A DNA stretch of 64,000 bases, from NCBI RefSeq assembly GCF_026167665.1, contig NZ_CP098740.1, forward strand, positions 5,146,001 through 5,210,000, given 5' to 3'. The stretch is from Streptomyces drozdowiczii. Lineage in GTDB: Bacteria > Actinomycetota > Actinomycetes > Streptomycetales > Streptomycetaceae. Made by a program: the position numbers and the translations under genes. A model generated the notes under the pieces. That model had not been told where the DNA came from. It saw nothing but the letters and a program-made list of their open reading frames with translations, and searched no databases. Shown piece after piece: positions 49,288-57,906 of this stretch. Position 1 is the first letter of the stretch. The number at the start of each line of letters is the position of its first letter.

Positions 49288-50205
49288 ATGGCCCTTGGCA
49301 CACCTTCCACCAGGACAGATCACGCGCGCACCGTGCGTGAGATGCTCGCGACCGGCGCGACCTCGTACTCGTTCGAGTTCTGGGCGCCCAAGACCGAGAA
49401 GGGCGAGCGCAACCTGTGGAACGCGCTGCGCCGGGTCGAGGCCGTCGCGCCGAGCTTCGTCTCGGTGACGTACGGAGCCGGCGGATCCACCCGCTCCGGC
49501 ACGGTGAAGGCCACCCAGGACATCGCCGCCGAGTCCACGCTCACCCCGGTCGCGCACCTCACGGCCGTCGACCACTCGGTCGCCGAACTGCGCAACATGG
49601 TCGGCCAGTTCGCGGACGTCGGCATCCGGAACATCCTCGCCCTGCGCGGCGACCCGCCGGGCGACCCGATGGGCCCCTGGGTCGAGCACCCGCAGGGCGT
49701 GAAGTACGCGGCGGACCTGGTCCGGCTGATCAAGGAGGCCGGTGACTTCTGCGTGGGCGTCGCGGCGTTCCCCGAGCGGCACCCGCGCTCCGAGGACTGG
49801 GACACCGACATCCGGCACTTCGTGGACAAGTGCCGCGCGGGCGCCGACTACGCGATCACCCAGATGTTCTTCGACCCCGAGGCATATCTCCGGATGCGTG
49901 ACCGGGTGGTCGCGGCAGGTTGCGACACCCCGATCATCCCCGAGGTCATGCCGGTCACCAACGTCCGGCAACTGGAGCGGTTCTCCCAGCTCAGCGACGC
50001 GAAGCTGCCCGACGACCTGAAAGAGCGCATCCTCGCCGCCAAGGACGACCCCGCCGCTGTACGCTCCATTGGCATCGACTTCGCAACGCGGTTCAGCGCG
50101 AAGCTGCTCTCCGAGGGCGTGCCCGGACTGCACTTCATCACGCTGAACAACTCGACTGCGACGCTCGAGATCTACGAGAATCTCGGACTGCACAAGCAGT
50201 CGTGA
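49288..50205 (+). CDS. metF: Methylenetetrahydrofolate reductase
   Basis: A 305-residue FAD-dependent TIM-barrel enzyme making 5-methyl-THF for methionine synthesis. Typical segments are [15 protein letters not shown] (the catalytic Glu of the family is in this N-terminal strand), [23 protein letters not shown] and [18 protein letters not shown]. It links to the SAM-controlled gene at 10 kb through methionine metabolism. There is no ribosome site. Confidence 0.96.
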   Translation: MALGTPSTRTDHARTVREMLATGATSYSFEFWAPKTEKGERNLWNALRRVEAVAPSFVSVTYGAGGSTRSGTVKATQDIAAESTLTPVAHLTAVDHSVAELRNMVGQFADVGIRNILALRGDPPGDPMGPWVEHPQGVKYAADLVRLIKEAGDFCVGVAAFPERHPRSEDWDTDIRHFVDKCRAGADYAITQMFFDPEAYLRMRDRVVAAGCDTPIIPEVMPVTNVRQLERFSQLSDAKLPDDLKERILAAKDDPAAVRSIGIDFATRFSAKLLSEGVPGLHFITLNNSTATLEIYENLGLHKQS

Positions 50206-50255
50206 CCGGCCGTACCCGCCACCATCCGGGGCGGTGGCCGTAGAAGGGGGCGGGC

Positions 50256-51119
50256 ATGGGCTGGACGGTCCTCTACATCGCGTTCGGTGTCGTCGCGCTG
50301 TGGCTGCTCGGCGAGGTGCTGCTGCAGTACAAGGCGCGGCTGCGCTGGCGCCTCCTCGCCTTCACCGGCTTCCTCGGCGTGGTGATCGGCGTCCTGCTGC
50401 CGTCCGTGCCCGTCATCGCCCTCGGCGCGGTCGCCTTCGCCACCGGCCAGACCTACGTCACGCTCTCGTTCCGCAAGGGCTTCTCCACCGGCTGGGCGAT
50501 CGGGGGCAAGCCCGGTGAGAGCCGCCGTCGGCGCGGCGCCGCCGGACGCAAGCCCACCCTGGAGGTCTCGGACCTGGAGGTGGAGTACGAGGGCGGCGCC
50601 CCCGAGGCCCCGGCCGCCCCGCCGTCCGCCCCTGCCCCCGCCGCCGTCTACGCGACCGAACCGATGGACGAGGACACCGGCCAGTACGGCGTCTACACCG
50701 ACCCTGCACCGCCCCGCCCGGCCCACGAGCCGCAGACCGCGCAGAGCCACGAGGCATACGACCCCTACGGCTATCCGGTCCAGCAGCCCCAGGCCCAGGA
50801 CACCTATGCCGGGGCCGGGCAGTACGACTACGGCACCGATCAGCAGAGCTACGCCGCCTACTCCGACCCGTACATCGGCACCACGGCGAGCACCCCGCAG
50901 TACGGCACGTACGAGGGCTACGGGAACTACGACGGCTACGGCGGCCAGCAGTACGCCGACCCGTACGCGCAGGGCGACGGCTACGGCTCGGAGACCCCGC
51001 CGGGCGGTGTCTGGGTGCCGCAGCAGCGCGAGGGCGACCAGCACCCGCAGCAGGCCGCCCAGCCGGCCCCGTACCCGAACGGCTACGACACCGGCTACGA
51101 CGAGCAGTACCGCTACTGA
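50256..51119 (+). CDS. Membrane protein with Tyr/Gln/Gly-rich tail
   Basis: A 287-residue protein with two or three N-terminal helices (about 3-23, 33-52, 54-70). A basic stretch (GESRRRRGAAGRKP) leads to a long low-complexity region (about 110-287) rich in Tyr, Gln, Gly, Pro and Asp with repeated Y-G/D-x-Y units (DPYGYP, QYDYGTD, GYGNYDGYGG). The tail looks intrinsically disordered. The N-terminal part may be a DUF456/TMEM-like membrane domain. It lies 50 bases after metF and may be co-transcribed. Function unknown. Confidence 0.85.
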   Translation: MGWTVLYIAFGVVALWLLGEVLLQYKARLRWRLLAFTGFLGVVIGVLLPSVPVIALGAVAFATGQTYVTLSFRKGFSTGWAIGGKPGESRRRRGAAGRKPTLEVSDLEVEYEGGAPEAPAAPPSAPAPAAVYATEPMDEDTGQYGVYTDPAPPRPAHEPQTAQSHEAYDPYGYPVQQPQAQDTYAGAGQYDYGTDQQSYAAYSDPYIGTTASTPQYGTYEGYGNYDGYGGQQYADPYAQGDGYGSETPPGGVWVPQQREGDQHPQQAAQPAPYPNGYDTGYDEQYRY

Positions 51120-51132
51120 GGCGCCCCCGGGC

Positions 51133-52641
51133 TCACTGGGAGCCGCGGAAGCCGTCCCCCTCCACCACGGTCCCCGCGACCAGCGCCCCGGACATGCCCG
51201 CGTGCGCGAGTCCGCCGCCCGGATGCGACCAGCCGCCGGCCAGCAACAGGCCCGGCAGCCGGGTCCGGTTGGCCGGGTGCAGGAACGCGCCCCCGGCACC
51301 GCCCAGCGCCGGCGGCGGCACCGCACCGCCCTCGGCGCCCGTGTCCGCGGCGGTCTCGGCGGGCGTCCGCACCCGGGTCCGCAGCACCCGCTCCCGCAGC
51401 CCCGGCACCGCCGTGCCCGCCGCCTCGGTCAGCGTCTCGGCGAACCGGGCCCGCAGGCCCTCGTCCGTCCAGTCCACCGGGCCGTGCGGGGCCACGGTCG
51501 CCACCAGCGTCACCGCCTCGTGCTCCGCGTCGGGGCGGGTCGAGGGGTCGTCGGGGCGCAGCACGGTCACCGTCGGGTGCGCGGCGATCCGGCCGCCGAA
51601 CACCGCCTCGCGCTCGGCCGCCCCGTCCGCCGGGTGCACCACGGTCCGGTGCACGGCGTCCGCGGGCCGCCCGCCGCGCAGCGACAGCATCACCACGAAG
51701 CGGCCTGCCCCCGCCCCGTCCGCACGCACCGTCACATCCCCGTCCGCCCACAGCTCCTGACCCGGCACCAGGCCGGGCCACGGCCGGGCCCCGAGCACCA
51801 CATGGGCGGCCTCCGCGACCGTCCCGTCCGCCAGCTCCACGCCCGCAGCGCGGCCGTCCTTCTCCACGACCCGGGCCACCTCGGCGCCGAAGACGAACTC
51901 CACCTTCCGGGCCAGGCACCGCTCGTACACGGCCCGGGCCAGCGCCCGCATGCCGCCGCTCACGTACCAGGTGCCGAACGTCTCCTCCATGTACGGCAGG
52001 AGGGCCGCGCCCGCCGGGGCGTGCGAGGGGTCGAGGCCGTACGCGAGGGCGTATCCGTCGAGGAGGGCCGCGAGCCGGGGGTCCGCCAGCTCCCACGCGC
52101 CGATCTCCGCCACCGTCCCGGCCCGCCGCGCCGGGCGCAGCAGCCGCCGGCGCTCCTCGGCCGGATACGGGTCACGGCCCAGCACCTGCCAGTCGGGGCG
52201 CAGGGGCTCCTCCAGGAGCGGCCGCCGCGAGCGGTCCCAGGCGTCCCTGGCCCGGTCGAGGAAGGCCCCCCACGTCGCGCCGGCGCCACCGCCGAGCGCG
52301 GTGTCCAGGGCGGCGACGGTCCCGGCGCGCGAGGCGTTCGGCAGGGAGACCGAGGTGCCGTCCGCGAAGAGGTGCCGGCTCGCCGGGTCCACCTGGGTCA
52401 GCTGGACGCACCGCTCCAGCGGCTCCTTGCCGGTCTTCACGAACAGGTCGCGGTAGACCGCGGGGAGATGAAGCAGACCCGGCCCGGTGTCGAACGCGAA
52501 GCCCTCCTCCGCGTACTGCCCGAGCGAGCCGCCGTACGTCTGCGCGCGCTCGTACACCGTCACCCGGTGCCCTGCCACGGCCAGCCGGGCCGCCGCCGCC
52601 ATCGCGCCCATCCCGGCGCCGATCACCGCAATTCGTGCCAT
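51133..52641 (-). CDS. Phytoene desaturase/CrtI-like FAD oxidoreductase
   Basis: A 502-residue flavoprotein with the N-terminal FAD motif IAVIGAGMGAMAAAARLAVAGH, the ERAQTYGGSLGQY extension and the C-terminal LLLAGGWSHPGGGLAHAGMSGALVAG motif of carotenoid desaturases and retinol saturases. No carotenoid genes are adjacent, so the substrate is open. ATG 52641 is taken as the start because the FAD motif begins there; the frame itself extends further. It converges on the Tyr-rich membrane protein gene. Confidence 0.9.
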   Translation of the reverse strand: MARIAVIGAGMGAMAAAARLAVAGHRVTVYERAQTYGGSLGQYAEEGFAFDTGPGLLHLPAVYRDLFVKTGKEPLERCVQLTQVDPASRHLFADGTSVSLPNASRAGTVAALDTALGGGAGATWGAFLDRARDAWDRSRRPLLEEPLRPDWQVLGRDPYPAEERRRLLRPARRAGTVAEIGAWELADPRLAALLDGYALAYGLDPSHAPAGAALLPYMEETFGTWYVSGGMRALARAVYERCLARKVEFVFGAEVARVVEKDGRAAGVELADGTVAEAAHVVLGARPWPGLVPGQELWADGDVTVRADGAGAGRFVVMLSLRGGRPADAVHRTVVHPADGAAEREAVFGGRIAAHPTVTVLRPDDPSTRPDAEHEAVTLVATVAPHGPVDWTDEGLRARFAETLTEAAGTAVPGLRERVLRTRVRTPAETAADTGAEGGAVPPPALGGAGGAFLHPANRTRLPGLLLAGGWSHPGGGLAHAGMSGALVAGTVVEGDGFRGSQ

Positions 52642-52679
52642 GCAGGCGACCTTAACGGCCGCCGCCGAAAGACCGGCCG

Positions 52680-53306
52680 TCAGCCCCAGGGAGGGTTGGC
52701 CGAGGGGAGGACGGCCTGCCCCCGGCGCCTCTCCGCACGGCGCTCCGCCCGGCGGCGCCAGAACCGGCGGATGCGGGAGGCCAGGAAGATCACGATCGCG
52801 AGGCCCGCGACGAGGAACGTCCCGGCGAGGGTGGCGGCGATCCACGGATGGAAGATCGCGAAGGTGACGACCCCCGCGACCCCCAGGTCCTCGACGGCGC
52901 TCAGCGCGATGTTGCTGAACGGCTCGGGTGAGGTGTTGACCGCCATCCGCGTCCCGGCCTTCACCAGATGGCTCACCAGGGCGGTCGAGCCCCCGATGGC
53001 ACCGGCCGCGATCTCCGGGAGCGAACCGCTCTCGCCGGCCAGCAGCGCCGCGACCACCGCGCCCGCCACCGGCCTGACGACCGTGTGCACCGCGTCCCAC
53101 GCGGTATCGACATAGGGGACCTTGTCCGCGACCGCCTCGAAGAGGAAGAGGACCGCGACGACGACGAGCACGTCGGTGCGCTGCAACGAGGCGGGCACCT
53201 CGTCGCTGACACCGGTCGCGCCGAATATGCCGAGCAGGAGGACCACCGCGTACGCGTTGATCCCGCTCGCCCAGCCGCTTGTGAACACCAGAGGGAGTAC
53301 CGACAC
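52680..53306 (-). CDS. DUF4126 membrane protein
   Basis: A 208-residue membrane protein with about five helices. The N-terminus LPLVFTSGWASGINAYAVVLLLG and the Gly-rich AAGAIGGSTALVSHLVKAGTR segment match DUF4126. The tail is strongly basic (RRRAERRAERRRG). Function unknown. It is 38 bases upstream of the CrtI-like gene on the same strand and may be in one operon. A perfect palindrome sits about 53 bases before its start. Confidence 0.88.
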   Translation of the reverse strand: MSVLPLVFTSGWASGINAYAVVLLLGIFGATGVSDEVPASLQRTDVLVVVAVLFLFEAVADKVPYVDTAWDAVHTVVRPVAGAVVAALLAGESGSLPEIAAGAIGGSTALVSHLVKAGTRMAVNTSPEPFSNIALSAVEDLGVAGVVTFAIFHPWIAATLAGTFLVAGLAIVIFLASRIRRFWRRRAERRAERRRGQAVLPSANPPWG

Positions 53307-53650
53307 GCAGGCGATCGTAGCCAGCGGGTCTGGCCCCCGGGCAGGGCGCGGAGACCCGGCTCTGAGTACCCGTACTCAGAGCGCGGGATGAGTAGCCGCA
53401 CGGATGGGCCGTGACCTGCCGGAACGGCAGAGTGGTGGCCACGGAAGGGGCGCCGTCCCGCCACCGCCGGCACGGGGCGGCGGGGCGGGGCGGCGGCTCC
53501 CTTCCGAACGGGGGTGCGCGGCGGAGGACTTCGGGACCACGGGGGACACGGGGTCACGGGGGATGGTCCTCCGGCAGCACGGAAGGCGCCGGTCGGGCGG
53601 GCTCGGGGGACGGGCCACGCGCGACCGGCGCCTTCGTGCGTACGGGGTGC
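53307..53650. other. Intergenic region of 344 bases
   Basis: Between the start of the DUF4126 gene and the end of the tetR gene. It holds one clear element, the palindrome at 53359-53382. Open frames on both strands here are composition artefacts rich in Arg, Gly and Pro, with no ribosome site worth calling. I see no gene. Confidence 0.6.
53359..53382. promoter_or_regulatory. Perfect 24-bp palindrome before the DUF4126 gene
   Basis: GCTCTGAGTAC-CC-GTACTCAGAGC has 11-bp arms and a 2-bp centre. It lies 53 bases upstream of the DUF4126 start codon and has no following T run, so an operator is more likely than a terminator. Confidence 0.6.
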
Positions 53651-54262
53651 TCAGTGCCCGCTGACGCGGCCGCGCAGCAGCAGGGACAGCGCCGAGTGCA
53701 CATCGTCGATCGAGCGCTCCGGCTGGAACGCCTGCCAGTCGAGCGCCGCCACCAGCACCATCCCGACGAGCGCCGCCGCCGTCAGCGGCACATCGATCTC
53801 CTCGCTCAGCTCGCCGTTGGTCACGCCCTCCGCGATGACGCCCTCCACCACGGCGACCGCCTCGCGGCGCACCACCAGCAGGGTGGACTGCCAGGCGCGG
53901 TTGGTGCGCCAGAGCTCGGCCACGTACAGCTGGGTGAAGGCCGGGTAGCGGTCGATGAAGACCAGACCGGCCCGGATCATGGCGTCCAGCGCCTCGACCC
54001 GGCTGCCGCCGCGGGCGCCGGTCTCCTCGGCCGCCGCGCGCAGCGAGGAGGTGAGCAGGCCGACGCCGTGGCGCAGCAGCTCCTCGAAAAGCTCGGTCTT
54101 GCTCTTGAAGTTGTAGTAGACCGTGCCCTTGGCGACCCCGGCCCGGTCGGCGATCTCGTCCACCGTGGTCGCCGAGAAGCCCTTCTCGGCGATGAGGGTG
54201 ACGGCTGCTTCGTAGAGCCTCTGCCGGGTGGCCTGGCGGCGCGCGCTGCTACTGCTTTCCAT
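53651..54262 (-). CDS. TetR/AcrR-family transcriptional regulator
   Basis: A 203-residue repressor. The N-terminal helix-turn-helix (about 12-58) includes AEKGFSATTVDEIADRAGVAKGTVYYNFKSKTELF, the classic TetR signature, with a helical ligand domain after it. It lies 29 bases downstream of the YhgE-like gene in the same direction, so the regulator is in the operon it probably controls. The perfect palindrome at 57131-57154 upstream of the ABC gene is its likely binding site. Ligand unknown; similar loci respond to hydrophobic or cationic compounds. Confidence 0.94.
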   Translation of the reverse strand: MESSSSARRQATRQRLYEAAVTLIAEKGFSATTVDEIADRAGVAKGTVYYNFKSKTELFEELLRHGVGLLTSSLRAAAEETGARGGSRVEALDAMIRAGLVFIDRYPAFTQLYVAELWRTNRAWQSTLLVVRREAVAVVEGVIAEGVTNGELSEEIDVPLTAAALVGMVLVAALDWQAFQPERSIDDVHSALSLLLRGRVSGH

Positions 54263-54291
54263 GGACCTGATTCTCACAGGTCCCGGCACGG

Positions 54292-56379
54292 TCACAGGCT
54301 CAGCTCCGGATGCAGCCGCTCCAGTGTCCACATCTGCTTGCGGCGGGCCGACAGGGCGGTCAGCGCGAGCGCCCCGGCGGTGAAGGCCACCAGCACCGCG
54401 CAGCCCTGCCAGACCGGGCCGAGCCCGCCGCCCGTGATGAGCCGGCGCAGCCCCTCCACGACGTAGCTCATCGGCAGGTACGGGTGGATCGCGTTGAAGA
54501 AACCGGGACTCGTCTGTACGGGGTAGGTGCCGCCCGCCGAGGTCAGCTGGAGCATCAGCAGCGCGAGGACGAGGATGCGCCCGGCCGCGCCGAAGCAGGC
54601 GTTCAGCCACTGCACGATCGCCGCGAAGCAGCAGGTGACCAGCGCCAGGAAGCCGAGCGTCCCGGCGGGGTGCGCCATGTCCAGGCCGGGGCCCCAGTGC
54701 AGGACGGCCATCAGCGCGGCCGTCTGGAGCAGCCCGATCCCGGCCACCGGCAGCCAGCCCGCGAGGGCGATCCGCCGGGCCGGCGCCCCGGCGGCCAGGG
54801 CGCGCCCGCTGAGCGGCTTGATCAGCATGTACGCCACCATGGCGCCGACCCAGAGGGACAGCGGGATGAAGTAGGGCGCGAAGCCGGTGCCGTAGTTCGG
54901 GGCGGAGTGCAGCGACTGCGAGGCCAGGCGTACCGGGTCGGCCATGACCTCCGTACGGGCGTCGCGGTCCTTCTTCCCGTAGTCGGGGATCTTGCCGACG
55001 CCGTCGCCGAGCCCCTGGGCGAGCGTGGTGGACCCGTCCTTCAGGCGGACCAGGCCCTTGTCGAGGCTGTCGGCGCCCTTCTTGAGCTTGCCGACGCCCG
55101 CGTCCAGGTCGGACGAGCCGGTCTTCGCCGTGCCGAGCCCGGTGTGCAGCCGGTCCGCGCCGGTGGCGACCTTGTGCGCGCCGGAGTTCAGCGCGTTGAT
55201 CTTCTTGACCGCGGCTTCCAGGTCCTCGTCCAGGTGCGGGGAGCGCGCGGCGAGGCTCTTCGCCTGCTTCTCCAGTGTGGTCAGTTGGGTGCGCAGCTTC
55301 TTCAGGTCCCCGTTCTGGTTCTTGACCAGGGTGTTCACGTCGTCGGCCACGGCGGCGACGTCGGCCGCCGCGGTCACGGCCCGCTTCAGCGGCGGGCAGA
55401 CGGTGGGGTCGGGGGCCGGCTGCTCCTCGCAGCGGGTGCGGTGGATCTCGGTGAGGTCGTCGGCGGCGGTGTGCGCGGCGGTGGCGGCGGTGGGCGCCGC
55501 CTTGACGAGCAGGTCCAGGTTGTCCCGTACGGTCTTCGAGGAGTCGGCGACCAGCCGGGCGGTGTCGCCGATGGCCTTGCCGTTGTCCTTCAGGAACGGG
55601 CGTACGTTGGCGGCGACCCCGTTGACCTTGTCGGCGAGGAGCTGGGTGCCGTCGGCGACCTGGCGCGAACCGGTCTCCAGATCGCCCGCGCCCTTGTCGA
55701 GCTTCACGATCCCGCCGGACAGCTTGCCGCTGCCCTTCTTGGCGTCCTTCAGCCCGTCCGCGAGGTCCTTCGAGCCCTTCTTCGCCTTGCCGATCCCGTC
55801 CTTGAGATCGGACGCGCCCTTCGCCGCCTTCGCCGTCCGGTCGTGCAGATCGGAGAAGCTGATGAAGATCCGGTCCAGGAACCCGCGCGAGGCGTTGGCC
55901 GACGCGGCCGTGCGGACCTCGGAGAACACCGTCCGCGATATCTGCCCGACGATGTAGTTGTTCGCGTCGTTGGTACGCACCTGGAGCGCGCCGGTCTCGG
56001 GGGAGTCACCGGCGCTGGAGGCGATGCGCGCGCTGAAGTCGGCGGGCATGCGCAGCGAGAGGTAGTAGGTGCCGTTCTCGACGCCCCGGTCCGCCTCCTC
56101 GGCGCTCACCTCGTGCCAGTCGAAGGTCTTCGAGTCGAGGAGCTTGCCGGTGATCTGGTCGCCCGCCGCGAGGCGCTTGCCGTCGGCGGTGGCGCCCTTG
56201 TCGTCGTTGACCAGGGCGACCGGGATGCGGTCCAGCCTGCCGTACGGGTCCCAGAAGGACCACAGGTACAGGGCGCCGTAGAGCAGGGGGAGCAGCAGGA
56301 GCGCGGCGAGGGCGGCGCGCGGCAGCCGGCCCCTTCCGAAGCGCCTCAGCTCAAGCGCGGCCAGTCTCGGCGAACGCAT
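54292..56379 (-). CDS. YhgE/Pip-family membrane protein
   Basis: A 695-residue protein of the YhgE/Pip (phage infection protein) group, related to ABC-2 permeases and ESAT-6 secretion components. One helix lies near residue 20-40, then a large extracytoplasmic region (about 45-480) with degenerate heptad repeats (KGASDLKDGIGKAKKGSKDL and similar, spaced coiled-coil). About five helices follow at the C-terminus (about 500-690). It overlaps the upstream ATPase gene by 29 bp, so the two probably form an exporter. The substrate cannot be told. Confidence 0.92.
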   Translation of the reverse strand: MRSPRLAALELRRFGRGRLPRAALAALLLLPLLYGALYLWSFWDPYGRLDRIPVALVNDDKGATADGKRLAAGDQITGKLLDSKTFDWHEVSAEEADRGVENGTYYLSLRMPADFSARIASSAGDSPETGALQVRTNDANNYIVGQISRTVFSEVRTAASANASRGFLDRIFISFSDLHDRTAKAAKGASDLKDGIGKAKKGSKDLADGLKDAKKGSGKLSGGIVKLDKGAGDLETGSRQVADGTQLLADKVNGVAANVRPFLKDNGKAIGDTARLVADSSKTVRDNLDLLVKAAPTAATAAHTAADDLTEIHRTRCEEQPAPDPTVCPPLKRAVTAAADVAAVADDVNTLVKNQNGDLKKLRTQLTTLEKQAKSLAARSPHLDEDLEAAVKKINALNSGAHKVATGADRLHTGLGTAKTGSSDLDAGVGKLKKGADSLDKGLVRLKDGSTTLAQGLGDGVGKIPDYGKKDRDARTEVMADPVRLASQSLHSAPNYGTGFAPYFIPLSLWVGAMVAYMLIKPLSGRALAAGAPARRIALAGWLPVAGIGLLQTAALMAVLHWGPGLDMAHPAGTLGFLALVTCCFAAIVQWLNACFGAAGRILVLALLMLQLTSAGGTYPVQTSPGFFNAIHPYLPMSYVVEGLRRLITGGGLGPVWQGCAVLVAFTAGALALTALSARRKQMWTLERLHPELSL

Positions 56380-57124
56380 CGGCCGGTTCCTCCTCGTGCG
56401 TGGTGGCGTGGGTTTCGGGGGCGGTGCCCGTGCGTACGGTGACGGCGTCCTCGGGGGCCTCGCTGCAGACGGCGAGGACGGTGGTGCCGTCGGCGGCCAC
56501 GGAGCGCAGCAGCTCCCAGACCTCGGCCCGCTCGTCGTCGGACAGCTTGAGATCGGTGTCGTCCACCGCGAGCAGCCGGGGCCGGCCCATCAGCGCGAGG
56601 GCCACGGACAGCCGCAGCGCCTCGGTCCGCTCCAGGTCCCGTACGGCGGTGCGCTCGGCCTTGGGCAGCGTGGCGAGGTCGAGCCCGGCGGCTTCCAGGG
56701 CGGCGTCGATCCGGGCGCGGGCGGCGGCGGCCCGGTCCCGGGGGCGGCGCAGCAGGGCGCGCGGGGAGCCGTCGTAGCGGCGCAGGAGCAGGGCCCGCTC
56801 GCGCAGGTGCTCGGCGACCGTGAACGCCGGGTCCAGCTCGCTGACCCCGGGCACCGGGCCCAGGGCCGCGAGGCGGCGGACGGCGGCGGCCCGGCGCGGC
56901 AGGGCCAGACCTGCGGTCGTGGCCTCGCCCTCGGTGGGACGCATACGGCCGGTGAGGGCGAGCAGAAGGCAGGTGCGGCCGGAGCCGGACGGGCCCTCGA
57001 CGGCGATCAGGGCGCCGGGCTCCGCGCGGAAGCCCACGCCCCGGAAGGCCCAGCCGCGCGGCCCTTCCAGGCCCAGGTCCTCGGCGGTGACGGCCGCCCC
57101 GTGCGGACTCTCCACGCACCCCAC
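56351..57124 (-). CDS. ABC-type ATPase partner of the YhgE-like protein
   Basis: A 257-residue nucleotide-binding protein. Walker A is GPSGSGRT (about 43), with Arg where Lys is usual. The signature region is weak (DLERTEALRLSVALALMGRPRLLAVDDTD), with DD at Walker B. The canonical LSGGQ is replaced by RTEALR. These departures suggest altered ATP turnover or a structural role. The start is GTG 57124 (another GTG at 57115 is equally possible). The promoter and a perfect operator lie directly upstream. Confidence 0.85.
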   Translation of the reverse strand: MGCVESPHGAAVTAEDLGLEGPRGWAFRGVGFRAEPGALIAVEGPSGSGRTCLLLALTGRMRPTEGEATTAGLALPRRAAAVRRLAALGPVPGVSELDPAFTVAEHLRERALLLRRYDGSPRALLRRPRDRAAAARARIDAALEAAGLDLATLPKAERTAVRDLERTEALRLSVALALMGRPRLLAVDDTDLKLSDDERAEVWELLRSVAADGTTVLAVCSEAPEDAVTVRTGTAPETHATTHEEEPADAFAETGRA

Positions 57125-57130
57125 CCCTCA

Positions 57131-57154
57131 TTTGAACTGACTGGTCAGTTCAAA
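57131..57154 (-). promoter_or_regulatory. Perfect TetR-type operator
   Basis: TTTGAACTGAC-TG-GTCAGTTCAAA: 11-bp arms and a 2-bp centre with no mismatch. It begins 6 bases from the ABC gene start and directly follows the -10 box. The ACTGAC..GTCAGT core is typical of TetR regulators of drug-efflux loci, and a TetR gene closes the same operon. Confidence 0.85.
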
Positions 57155-57182
57155 ACGTAGCCCGAACTCGCGATCGAAGCAA
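57154..57182 (-). promoter_or_regulatory. Promoter of the ABC-yhgE-tetR operon
   Basis: On the minus strand TTGCTT (57177-57182), a 17-base spacer and TACGTT (57154-57159). The -10 box touches the TetR operator, so a bound repressor would cover the transcription start. Confidence 0.6.
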
Positions 57183-57281
57183 AAGCCCAGGTCAGGGCAG
57201 TGCGGAGGTTAATTGTCAGTGGGGGCGGTCACGATGGATACAGACGGCCACAGAGTCGTCACCGAGACAGGAGGTTCTGTC

Positions 57282-57809
57282 ATGGCCCACTCGTCCGCAG
57301 CCGCCGCTCCGCGACGCCGCGCAGACGGCCCTGCTCCCTCACCGACCGGCCCGGCCCGCGATGTCCACCCCGTCGTCCGGCGCACCACCGCACCGCCCGC
57401 CGCCCTCGATCTCCTCACCCAGGCCCGTGCCGGCCTGGACGAGGCAGCTGTCCTCTCCGTGCCCAACGAGCGGTACGCCACCGCACACCTCGCCGCCCTG
57501 CGCACCGCGGCCGCCGTCCTCGCCGCCCGGGCCCGGCCCGAGCCCCCGCGCCGACGCCGGGAGCCGATCCGCAGCGCCTGGGAGATCCTTCCGGAGCTGG
57601 CGCCCGAACTCGCCGAGTGGAGCGCCCTCTTCGCCTCCGGCGCCGCTCGGCGGGCCCGCGCCGAGGCGGGCATACCGGGAGCGGCCAACCGGCGTCAGGC
57701 CGACGACCTGCTGCGCGACGCCGCCATGTTCCTGCGCCTCGTGGAACGGCTGCTCGCGCTCCAGCCGGTGCTCCCGCAGCCGCGCGGGGAGCGGCCCGAC
57801 GCGGGGTGA
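57282..57809 (+). CDS. SAV_6107-type HEPN-domain protein
   Basis: A 175-residue protein. A disordered N-terminus (about 1-40) precedes a helical HEPN-like domain: ALDLLTQARAGLDEAAVLSVPNERYATAHLAALRTAAAVLAARARPE, then WEILPELAPELAEWSALFASGA. The RxxxxH pattern of toxin-type HEPN RNases is not evident in the usual place, so RNase action is not claimed. The ATG 57282 has AGGAGG upstream; earlier in-frame starts are unsupported. It is divergent from the ABC operon and 97 bases before the methyltransferase. Confidence 0.88.
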   Translation: MAHSSAAAAPRRRADGPAPSPTGPARDVHPVVRRTTAPPAALDLLTQARAGLDEAAVLSVPNERYATAHLAALRTAAAVLAARARPEPPRRRREPIRSAWEILPELAPELAEWSALFASGAARRARAEAGIPGAANRRQADDLLRDAAMFLRLVERLLALQPVLPQPRGERPDAG

Positions 57810-57906
57810 CCGCGTGGGCGGCGCCAGGCAATAGGGTGGGCGGTACCTGTTACCTGCGCTGTTCACGCTCCGCCCCCGTGCGGCCCGTGCCGAGGAGTCA
57901 ACTGCC

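Noticed and set aside
53404..53664. Possible small gene in the DUF4126-tetR gap
   Set aside because: No ribosome site, composition artefact, and it overlaps the end of tetR.
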